Shown piece after piece: positions 17,427-24,607 of a DNA stretch of 38,441 nt. Both the position numbers and the translations under genes were made by a program. The stretch is from JASFHF01 sp050123375 (lineage in GTDB: Bacteria; Pseudomonadota; Gammaproteobacteria; UBA12402), in NCBI GenBank assembly GCA_050123375.1, contig JASFHF010000019.1:1-38441 (forward strand). Reading direction: 5' to 3'. Under the pieces are notes generated by a model, which saw nothing but the letters and a program-made list of their open reading frames with translations, was not told the DNA's origin and did not search any database. Each line of letters begins with the position of its first letter. Position 1 is the stretch's first letter.

Positions 17427-17453
17427 TCTTTGTAATGTAAAGCTCACGTCCCG
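17427..17453. repeat. Half copy of family A at the dciA stop
   Basis: TTTGTAATGTAAAGCTCACG followed by TCCCG is one arm of family A in reduced form. The other arm is not intact, although CAAAGCTCTTTGTAATG suggests remnants. Read on the minus strand it contributes GGGACGTGA, giving dciA its last two codons and stop. Confidence 0.8.
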
Positions 17454-17893
17454 TTGGCTGTGGAGTTTTTAGCTAAGTGTAGTAGTGCTTTTTTTAGTTT
17501 TTCGTCTTTGATTTCGTTGGCAACTGAGCGCAAAATTTGCGCATTTTCTGATGATATGTTTATTTTTTGTGCTGTTTGTGACGGTTTTGCATTGCGGCGC
17601 TGTTGTTTTGGCCTAACAATGCACTTAATTTGCTTAACTTGGCTGAGTTCCGGGATTGTATGCATTTTTTTGATGATCTCAGGTGTGATGTAGCGGATTT
17701 TAGTTCCCCAGGATGAATTATCAACCAGCAGGGTTAAAATTTGATTTTCCAGATTTGTGATTTGGCAATGTACGGCTATTTTTGGATCTAAAATTTCAGA
17801 TAATGATTGATTAAGTTGGTTTAACTGATTAACCTTAGTAATTAGATTTGATAACTGGCTATTAGGTGCTTGTAAGAGATCATTAATATCCAT
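17444..17893 (-). CDS. dciA: DUF721 protein, DciA-type helicase loader
   Basis: A 149-residue protein with the DUF721 pattern: an N-terminal helical part, then the beta-rich core LTLLVDNSSWGTKIRYITPEIIKKMHTI followed by IKCIVRP. DciA loads the DnaB replicative helicase in bacteria lacking DnaC. The gene sits between lpxC and secA on the opposite strand, the usual location. I place the start at 17893 (MDINDLL) because the longer frame from 17941 would overlap the secA start and adds a non-family leader. The stop and final Gly-Thr come from a family A arm. Confidence 0.85.
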   Translation of the reverse strand: MDINDLLQAPNSQLSNLITKVNQLNQLNQSLSEILDPKIAVHCQITNLENQILTLLVDNSSWGTKIRYITPEIIKKMHTIPELSQVKQIKCIVRPKQQRRNAKPSQTAQKINISSENAQILRSVANEIKDEKLKKALLHLAKNSTANGT

Positions 17894-17922
17894 AAGATGA
17901 ATAATATATGAAGGAATAAAAA

Positions 17923-20652
17923 ATGCTATTTTTATCGACAATTTTTAAAAAAATCTTTGGCAGCCGTAATGAGCGGGTGGTGAGACGCTTATCAAAAGTG
18001 GCGCAAAAAATTAATGCGTTAGAACCTGAATATGAGCAATTGAGTGATGAAGCTTTACGCGCTAAAACTGATGAGTTTCGCAAGCGTTTGACAGAAGGTA
18101 CAAAATTAGATGATTTGTTGATAGAGGCTTTTGCTACAGTGCGTGAAGCGAGTAAACGCACTTTAAAAATGCGTCATTTTGATGTGCAATTAATCGGCGG
18201 TATGGTGTTACACCAAAACAAAATTGCTGAAATGTGTACTGGTGAAGGAAAAACTTTGGTGGCAACGCTGGCTGCGTATTTAAACGCTTTGCCGGAAAAA
18301 GGTGTGCATATTGTGACGGTTAATGATTATTTGGCTGAGCGTGATGCAGAATGGATGGGACCGATTTATAAATTTTTAGGATTAACCGTCGGGGTTAATT
18401 TAACTAATATGAGTCCTGAGGAAAAACGCAGAGCTTATGCTACAGACATCACTTATGGAACTAACAATGAATTTGGTTTTGATTATCTGCGCGATAATAT
18501 GGCATTTAGCTTAGAAGAAAAAGTACAGCGCGAGCTTAATTATGCGATTGTTGATGAAGTGGATTCAATTTTAATTGATGAAGCGCGTACACCTTTAATT
18601 ATTTCCGGTCCCTCAGATGATAGTTCTGATCTTTACAAAAAAATAGATGTTTTGATTCCTAAATTAACCGAACGTAAGCAAGAAGATGGCCCAGGGGATT
18701 ATTATTTAGATGAAAAACAAAAAACGGCTTATTTGACCGAAGAAGGTCATCAGCGTATCGAAGAATTAATGTATAAAGCAGGTCTCATCAAACAAAACGA
18801 AAATCTTTATAGTCCGCAGCATATTGGTTTGATGCATCATGTGAGTGCAGCATTGCGTGCGAATAAATTATATAAACGTGATGTAGATTACATGGTTAAA
18901 GATGGCGAAGTAGTTATTATTGATGAGCACACCGGGCGTGCCATGCAAGGGCGGCGTTGGTCGGAAGGTTTGCATCAGGCAGTTGAGGCTAAAGAAGGCG
19001 TAAAAATTCAAAGTGAAAACCAAACGCTTGCGACGATTACTTTCCAAAATTATTTTAGACTTTATAAAAAATTAGCTGGTATGACCGGAACCGCCGACAC
19101 TGAAGCATATGAATTTCAACAAATTTATGGTTTAGAAGTAATTGTAATTCCAACTAATAAACCACTAATTCGTAAAAATCATCCGGACAAAATTTATTTA
19201 AGCGCCCGTGAAAAATTTAACGCAGTAATTGAAGAAATTAAAGATTGTGTGATGCGGGGGCAGCCAACTTTAGTTGGTACTGCATCAATTGATGCTTCAG
19301 AATATTTATCTTCGTTATTAAACAAGGAAAAAATTAAGCATCAGGTATTAAATGCGAAATTTCATGAGAAGGAAGCAAAAATTATTGCGCAAGCTGGTTA
19401 TCCAGGTAACGTTACTATTGCAACTAACATGGCTGGTCGTGGAACAGATATTATTTTAGGCGGTAATGTTGAAGCAAAAATTGCAGAGCTGGATAATCCC
19501 ACCGAAGAGCAGATTAAAAAACTCCGTGATGAATGGAAGCAAAAACATCAAGCAGTGATTGAAGCTGGAGGGTTGCATGTGATCGGTAGTGAACGGCATG
19601 AATCGCGGCGTATTGATAATCAATTGCGTGGTCGTTCAGGCCGTCAGGGTGATCCGGGTTCTTCGCGTTTTTATGTTTCGTTGGATGATAATTTAATGCG
19701 GATTTTTGCGACGGGCAGAGTTGCCGGCATTATGAAGCGGTTAGGAATGAAAGAAGGTGAGTCGATTGAACATAAATGGATTACCAAAGCAATTGAAAAT
19801 GCGCAGCGCAAAGTTGAAACTTTTCATTTTGACATGCGAAAAAATTTGCTGGAATTTGATAACGTTGCTAATGATCAACGAAAAGTTATTTATAGTCAGC
19901 GATCTGAATTAATGGGTTTGGAAGATATTTCTGATACAATTAATAAAATTCGTGAAGATGTGGTTAATCGGGTGATTGATCAATATATTCCGCCGCAAAG
20001 TATGGAAGATGAATGGGATGTGGAGGGTCTTGAGCATCAATTAAAAGCTGATTTCAATTTGGATTTGCCGCTTACGGAAATGTTGAAAAAAGACTCGAAC
20101 TTGCACGAAGAAAATTTGCGTAAATTGATTTTGCAAAAACTTGAAGAAAGTTTCAAAGCAAAAGAAGAATTAGTTGGTTCTGAAGTTATGCGCCAATTTG
20201 AAAAGCAAGTAATGCTGCAAAGTTTAGACATGCATTGGAAAGAGCATTTAGCTACGATGGATCATTTACGGCATAGTATTCATTTGAGCGGTTATGCGCA
20301 GAAAAATCCGAAACAAGAATATAAGCGGGAATCATTTCGATTATTTTCAGATATGCTGGATAGTATCAAATTTGAAGTGATCAAAATTATTAGTACAGTT
20401 CAGATTGAGGAGCCGGATGAGATGGCTGTTATGGAAGCACAACGTCGTCGTCAAGCCCAAGCCAATGCACAACGTATGCAATATCAGCATATTGATACTT
20501 TGGCGCCGTCGGATCAAGCACAAAATGAAGCGGAACCAGTATCAGGTCCTCGGATTACTACTTTTAAGCGTGAAGGTAAGAAAATCGGCCGCAATGACCC
20601 TTGCCCATGCGGTTCAGGAAAGAAGTACAAGCATTGCTGCGGGAAGTTATAG
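17923..20652 (+). CDS. secA: Preprotein translocase ATPase SecA
   Basis: A 909-residue motor that drives proteins through SecYEG. Motifs are Walker A in MCTGEGKTLVATL, the DEAD-type VDEVDSILIDEARTPLI, helicase motifs TNMAGRGTDIILGG and QLRGRSGRQGDPGSS, and the C-terminal Zn/SecB-binding tail RNDPCPCGSGKKYKHCC. Length and domains are complete. The ribosome site GAAGGA is 7 nt before ATG. It is divergent from dciA with about 29 bp between starts. No secM is present. Its TAG stop ends at the first base of the RAYT element inverted repeat. Confidence 0.98.
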   Translation: MLFLSTIFKKIFGSRNERVVRRLSKVAQKINALEPEYEQLSDEALRAKTDEFRKRLTEGTKLDDLLIEAFATVREASKRTLKMRHFDVQLIGGMVLHQNKIAEMCTGEGKTLVATLAAYLNALPEKGVHIVTVNDYLAERDAEWMGPIYKFLGLTVGVNLTNMSPEEKRRAYATDITYGTNNEFGFDYLRDNMAFSLEEKVQRELNYAIVDEVDSILIDEARTPLIISGPSDDSSDLYKKIDVLIPKLTERKQEDGPGDYYLDEKQKTAYLTEEGHQRIEELMYKAGLIKQNENLYSPQHIGLMHHVSAALRANKLYKRDVDYMVKDGEVVIIDEHTGRAMQGRRWSEGLHQAVEAKEGVKIQSENQTLATITFQNYFRLYKKLAGMTGTADTEAYEFQQIYGLEVIVIPTNKPLIRKNHPDKIYLSAREKFNAVIEEIKDCVMRGQPTLVGTASIDASEYLSSLLNKEKIKHQVLNAKFHEKEAKIIAQAGYPGNVTIATNMAGRGTDIILGGNVEAKIAELDNPTEEQIKKLRDEWKQKHQAVIEAGGLHVIGSERHESRRIDNQLRGRSGRQGDPGSSRFYVSLDDNLMRIFATGRVAGIMKRLGMKEGESIEHKWITKAIENAQRKVETFHFDMRKNLLEFDNVANDQRKVIYSQRSELMGLEDISDTINKIREDVVNRVIDQYIPPQSMEDEWDVEGLEHQLKADFNLDLPLTEMLKKDSNLHEENLRKLILQKLEESFKAKEELVGSEVMRQFEKQVMLQSLDMHWKEHLATMDHLRHSIHLSGYAQKNPKQEYKRESFRLFSDMLDSIKFEVIKIISTVQIEEPDEMAVMEAQRRRQAQANAQRMQYQHIDTLAPSDQAQNEAEPVSGPRITTFKREGKKIGRNDPCPCGSGKKYKHCCGKL

Positions 20653-21921
20653 GGGTCAAGTCTTGAATTTTGGAATTTGTTTAAATTTGAACCGATTGGC
20701 TTATGATGCTTGTGATTTTCATTACATCTTTTTGTAACTGTCGGTTTTTCCGTAATGCATTTTTAATATGTGTTGTCGCATATGATATGTTACTATATGT
20801 TGTATTTCCGAAAAACACTGTGATTTCTTTCAATGTGTATTTGCAAACATAACGTGCTATATACATAAAAATGCGTTGGTAAAATATCATTTCCCGACGA
20901 TATTTATGTTTGAGTTTTACAGTATCTAGGTTGTAATAATGTGCTATCAGAAAGTATAAATTATCTAAGCTATATCTATCGCGAATTTCGTTTACTGATG
21001 ATATTTCATTTGAATATAAACTTTGTTTTACCATTCGTTCTAAAATAATTTTTGATTGTTCATTGCCGAGTATTACTGGTAACTTTATATCTTGATATAA
21101 TTTATCTAAATCATTTTGTATAATTCCTTCGTGAACAAAAGTTTCATATTTAAGGTGGCAATTTGGCTTTTTAAAATAACTTAGCAGTTTTTCTGTATAA
21201 AGCCATTTATTGTTATTTTGCGTAATATAATTTTTATAGCTAGACCAATAATATCCTTCGGGTTTTTTGACTATATTTGCTTTTACTGGATTTAAATGTA
21301 TATATCGGCTTACATCTAATAGATATTTGAATCCACTAACAACAATAGATTTATACCGGCCTCGGAATAATGATCCATCGCGCCCCTCGATTTTATTGAA
21401 ACGTTGAGTGTATGTGCTATTTAAATGTCGTATAGCTCTGCTTAAATTGGCTAAAGGTGTTTTTATTAGCAAGTGATAATGATTGCCCATAAGGCAATAC
21501 GCGTGAATTTCGATAGAATAAATTTCCGTAATGTCTTCTAATAAAGATAAAAAAATTTTACGATGTTTGTTACATAAAAAAATGTTTTGTGCGCAAGCTC
21601 CGCGATTCATCACGTGATACCATGCGTTTTTAAATTCTATTCTCAATGGTCTAGACATGTTTTACCTGCGATAATTTATTTTAAATTTTAAAAAACAATG
21701 AGCAAATATTTATTTTATTAATGGTTGGTGTGGTATTTGGGTTGCTATATTGATTTGAATGGAGTGCAAAGGCAAAGTTAAGAGGTTTAATAGCTAGGAA
21801 GTTAGGAGTGATATATCAAGAAGACTACGATATTTGAGTTCAGGTTGTCAAGTTTTAGATTTTATGTGCTTTATTATATGTTTGATTTGTGAACAAATTC
21901 CAAAATTCAAGACTTGACCCC
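20652..21921. mobile_element. REPtron-like element: RAYT transposase flanked by a 30-bp inverted repeat
   Basis: The left end 20652-20681 (GGGGTCAAGTCTTGAATTTT...) and right end 21892-21921 are perfect 30-bp inverted copies. They enclose one Y1 transposase gene on the minus strand and a 230-bp AT-rich leader (21659-21891) in which I see no gene. The left repeat touches the secA stop and overlaps the transposase stop. The right repeat forms the end of the APC permease gene. Similar termini bound a small element at 29499-29628. Confidence 0.9.
20681..21658 (-). CDS. REP-associated tyrosine transposase (Y1, IS200-like)
   Basis: A 325-residue RAYT-family protein. N-terminal MSRPLRIEFKNAWYHVMNRG, HUH-type metal site in YCLMGNHYHLLIKT, RGRYKSIVV, and YIHLNPVKA followed by YYWSSYKNY with the catalytic Tyr are all present. 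The C-terminal about 100 residues form a helical, DnaA-like DNA-binding region (LKEITVFFGNTTYSNISYA). No frameshift is seen, so it may be active. The gene is bounded by inverted repeats as in REPtrons. It is the obvious candidate for mobilising the small element between ruvA and ruvB. Confidence 0.93.
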   Translation of the reverse strand: MSRPLRIEFKNAWYHVMNRGACAQNIFLCNKHRKIFLSLLEDITEIYSIEIHAYCLMGNHYHLLIKTPLANLSRAIRHLNSTYTQRFNKIEGRDGSLFRGRYKSIVVSGFKYLLDVSRYIHLNPVKANIVKKPEGYYWSSYKNYITQNNNKWLYTEKLLSYFKKPNCHLKYETFVHEGIIQNDLDKLYQDIKLPVILGNEQSKIILERMVKQSLYSNEISSVNEIRDRYSLDNLYFLIAHYYNLDTVKLKHKYRREMIFYQRIFMYIARYVCKYTLKEITVFFGNTTYSNISYATTHIKNALRKNRQLQKDVMKITSIISQSVQI

Positions 21922-23211
21922 CAGCCAATATTCCCATGAATACAATGGAACGCTGGAAAGCAGTAGTAGTAATTGATAAAACACAATGTTTTTAGTTGTA
22001 CCGGCAATTGCCCAAAAGGAATAAATAGCGGCGATGATAGCGATAATTATGTGAAGCGTAATTGATCCAGTTTTATTGCCTTCTTTTCTTAGTAAGATAA
22101 TTTCAGCAATTGCGGTGTAAAAATAAGATATAAGTGATGCAATTACCGCAATTGAAATTATAATTTGAAATTCTTGATTCAAGTCTGGATTGATAGTGAT
22201 TAACAACAATAAGCTCATGCATATAGAGGTAATAATAATGCCATGAGCAGGAATGCCATCTTTGTTACGTTTAGCGAATATTTTTGGGAATAAGTTATCA
22301 TCAGCTGCAGCCATCGGAATTTGTGCTTGCACCAATATCCATCCATTCAAACAGCCTAAGCAAGAAATTAATGCTCCCAGAGCGATTAGCCAATTGCCCC
22401 ATTTACCGAAAATAACATCAGCTGCTGCAGCAAATGGCGAGGTTGAATGCGCTAAAATTGACATAGGGATCATTCCCATAATTACAGTTGCACTTGCAAT
22501 ATATGCTATGGTGGCAATGAGTGTTCCCAGCAAAGTTGCTAGTGGAATATTAATTTCCGGGTTATTGACTGATTCTGCGGGAATAGTTGCCGATTCGATT
22601 CCGATAAATGCCCATAAAGTTAATGGGATGGCGTTCGAGAAAATTTTAAAATTAGAAGATGATGTGACATTAAAGTGTTGAGTTAAAAAGCTTGGATGAA
22701 AATACCACCAGCCAATAATTGCAATTAAAAAGATAGGAATAAATTTTAATATGGTGATGAATATTTGGACAACTCCGGCTACTCGCATACCAAGAAGATT
22801 TACTATGGTAAATAACCATACTAAGATAACGGCAAGTATGCAGCCAATTATAGCGTTGCTGAATATTGGGAAGAATACGATTAAGTAAGCAACTACAGCA
22901 ATAGCGATAGCGGCATTGCCTACCCAAACGGCTATCCAGTAATTATATGCTGTTTGAAAGCCGATGAATTTGCCGAACCCGGCTTCAGCATAGGCATAAG
23001 GACCACCGCTTTTGCGTACTAAAGTGCTTGATTTGGCAAAGGTAATTGCAATACAAAATGCGCCTAATGCGGTGAATATCCAGGCGATGAGGCTAATACT
23101 GCCGAGCTTGGCTAAGGTCGATGGCAGCAAAAAAATACCAGATCCGATCATGTTACCGGAAACCAGAGCGGTTAAGGTCCATAATCCTAATGGTTTAGAT
23201 TGTTTTTGCAT
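21907..23211 (-). CDS. APC-family amino acid permease/antiporter
   Basis: A 434-residue, 12-segment transporter. Its start LWTLTALVSGNMIGSGIFLLP carries the conserved GSGIF motif of TM1, and the TM6 region WAFIGIESATIPAESVNNP matches AdiC/PotE-type basic amino acid and polyamine exchangers. Specificity is not resolved. AAGGAAA lies 11 nt before the ATG. The last codons (GVKS) and TGA are encoded by the right inverted repeat of the RAYT element, so the original C-terminus was exchanged on insertion; all membrane segments appear retained. Confidence 0.92.
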   Translation of the reverse strand: MQKQSKPLGLWTLTALVSGNMIGSGIFLLPSTLAKLGSISLIAWIFTALGAFCIAITFAKSSTLVRKSGGPYAYAEAGFGKFIGFQTAYNYWIAVWVGNAAIAIAVVAYLIVFFPIFSNAIIGCILAVILVWLFTIVNLLGMRVAGVVQIFITILKFIPIFLIAIIGWWYFHPSFLTQHFNVTSSSNFKIFSNAIPLTLWAFIGIESATIPAESVNNPEINIPLATLLGTLIATIAYIASATVIMGMIPMSILAHSTSPFAAAADVIFGKWGNWLIALGALISCLGCLNGWILVQAQIPMAAADDNLFPKIFAKRNKDGIPAHGIIITSICMSLLLLITINPDLNQEFQIIISIAVIASLISYFYTAIAEIILLRKEGNKTGSITLHIIIAIIAAIYSFWAIAGTTKNIVFYQLLLLLSSVPLYSWEYWLGVKS

Positions 23212-23330
23212 AATTATGGTTTTCCTTATGTCGGCGAAAATTGGTACGCATTGTCGCAGATCTGAGGGTGAGAAGCAATAAACTCAGTTGTTTCTGATGT
23301 TACACAGGCGAGCATTTTGTATAACATCAG

Positions 23331-23358
23331 TTGTTTCTAACTTTCCATCCGGTATAAT
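23331..23358 (+). promoter_or_regulatory. Promoter implying a leaderless fmdB-like mRNA
   Basis: TTGTTT at 23331-23336 and a perfect TATAAT at 23353-23358 are 16 bp apart. The ATG at 23366 begins only 7 nt after the -10 hexamer, about where transcription should start. There is no ribosome site between them. Confidence 0.65.
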
Positions 23359-23365
23359 ATTCCCC

Positions 23366-23701
23366 ATGCCAATCTACGAATACCAATGTAAACATTGTGG
23401 GTGCAAGTTTGAAGCTTTGCAAAAGCATAACGATCAACCTTTGACCAAATGTCCGGAATGCGGCAAAGATGATTTAGAAAAGTGTGTTTCTTTGACCAGC
23501 TTTCAGTTGAAGGGTAAAGGTTGGTATGAAACTGATTTTAAAAGCAAAAAGGAATCGGAAAAAACAGCCAAACAGCCTGGATCCCGCGGTCAACAAACTG
23601 GGCCGCGGGATGACGGAGGTGCTGGATCACTCAATTCCTCCGGCCAACAAACTGGGGCGCAGGATGGCGGAGAAAGCAATAAAGGAAATAAAACATCATG
23701 A
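23366..23701 (+). CDS. FmdB-family zinc-ribbon protein with repeat-derived tail
   Basis: A 111-residue protein. Residues 1-60 are a classic FmdB/CxxC_CxxC zinc ribbon starting MPIYEYQCKHCG, with Zn cysteines 8, 11, 29 and 32, and a conserved SLTSFQLKGKGWYETD. The family is regulatory or unknown in function. The start is 23366 because MPIYEYQC is the family N-terminus; the longer frame is non-homologous. The tail after about residue 70 (GSRGQQTGPRDD... SSGQQTGAQDGG) is two copies of palindromic family B read in frame. It overlaps the DUF502 gene by 4 nt (ATGA), and fmdB-DUF502-aspS is a common order. Confidence 0.9.
   Translation: MPIYEYQCKHCGCKFEALQKHNDQPLTKCPECGKDDLEKCVSLTSFQLKGKGWYETDFKSKKESEKTAKQPGSRGQQTGPRDDGGAGSLNSSGQQTGAQDGGESNKGNKTS
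23577..23667. repeat. Two adjacent family B repeats inside the fmdB-like gene
   Basis: Copy one is 23577-23614 (CTGGATCCCGCGGTCAAC ... GCCGCGGGATGAC). Copy two, 23622-23667, is diverged: CTGGATCAC, then GGCCAACAAACTGGGGCGC and AGGATGG. Both have the central CAACAAACTGG and are translated in the same frame. Confidence 0.85.
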
Positions 23702-24318
23702 TGGCAATAATTAGACGTTATTTAATTTCTGGACTACTATTTTGGGTGCCAGTGTGGATAACCTTATTGGTTTTTAAATTCTTAATTGACCTGATGGATA
23801 ATATCTTCAGGTTGTTGCCGCAAGCGTATCAACCAGATAATTTGCTTGGTTTTCATATTCCAGGACTTGGAATAATTTTTACCCTGTTGGTTTTGTTTTT
23901 TACTGGTATGATTGTAGCAAATTTTTTGGGAAGTCGTTTAGTAAGATTATGGGATGCGATCATTGCAAAAATCCCGTTGGTAAGAACTATTTATTTAGGG
24001 GTGCAAAAAATCTTAAATGCGGTTTTTAGCCCTAAAGGGCAAGCGTTTCGCAAAGTTTTATTGGTTGAATATCCGCGCAAAGGTTTGTGGAGTATTGCCT
24101 TTCAAACTGGTTGTGCCTGTAGTGAAGTGTGTAGTCGTGAAGATGATATGGTTTCAATTTTTATTCCAACTACTCCAAACCCAACTTCTGGTTTTTTAAT
24201 GATGGTTCCAAAAAAAGATGTTTGTGAATTAAATATGACGATTGATGAAGCATTGAAATTTATTATTTCTCTTGGAGTAGTACAGCCGGAGCAATTTTCG
24301 AATAATAAAATTAAATAG
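23698..24318 (+). CDS. DUF502 family membrane protein
   Basis: A 206-residue inner-membrane protein with two membrane segments (about 10-30 and 55-77) and the DUF502 signature IPLVRTIYLGVQKILNAVFS, plus FIPTTPNPTSGFLMMVPKKDV near the C-terminus. Its molecular function is unknown. It overlaps the upstream zinc-ribbon gene by ATGA and precedes aspS, a frequent proteobacterial arrangement. A second ATG at 23701 is an equally good start. Three family A repeats follow it immediately. Confidence 0.92.
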   Translation: MMAIIRRYLISGLLFWVPVWITLLVFKFLIDLMDNIFRLLPQAYQPDNLLGFHIPGLGIIFTLLVLFFTGMIVANFLGSRLVRLWDAIIAKIPLVRTIYLGVQKILNAVFSPKGQAFRKVLLVEYPRKGLWSIAFQTGCACSEVCSREDDMVSIFIPTTPNPTSGFLMMVPKKDVCELNMTIDEALKFIISLGVVQPEQFSNNKIK

Positions 24319-24321
24319 TTT

Positions 24322-24602
24322 GGCGGGTCGAGTGCTTCACATGATTACACGTGTAACGTGTAATCATGTGAAGCTCCGACCCTCAAAAAGAATTAAGAAA
24401 TTTGGCGGGACTGGGCTTCACATAATTACAAGTGCCTTGTTTGTCGCTTTGTAATGAGTGAAGATCGACCCCCCCCAAAGATTGTATATAAGAATTAAGA
24501 AATTTGGCGGGACGCGAGCTATTACATAATTACAAGGCTATGTTTGTTGCCTTGTAATATGTAAAGCTCCGTCCCTCAATGATTATAAATAAAAACTGAG
24601 GA
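24322..24602. repeat. Three consecutive family A repeats upstream of aspS
   Basis: Copies start at GGCGGG 24322, 24404 and 24506 and end in GACCC or GTCCC at about 24382, 24473 and 24575, each followed by an A-rich tail ending GAATTAAGAA or AAAAACTGAGGA. Copy 1 has GGGTC/GACCC and CACG/CGTG pairs; copy 3 has GGGAC/GTCCC and AAGGC/GCCTT pairs. Copy 2 is less regular and contains a run of eight C (24469-24476). The last tail supplies the aspS ribosome site TGAGGA (24597-24602). Confidence 0.93.
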
Positions 24603-24607
24603 ACCAT

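Noticed and set aside
22253..22681. 142-residue ORF antisense to the APC permease
   Set aside because: It mirrors permease membrane segments; no start signal.
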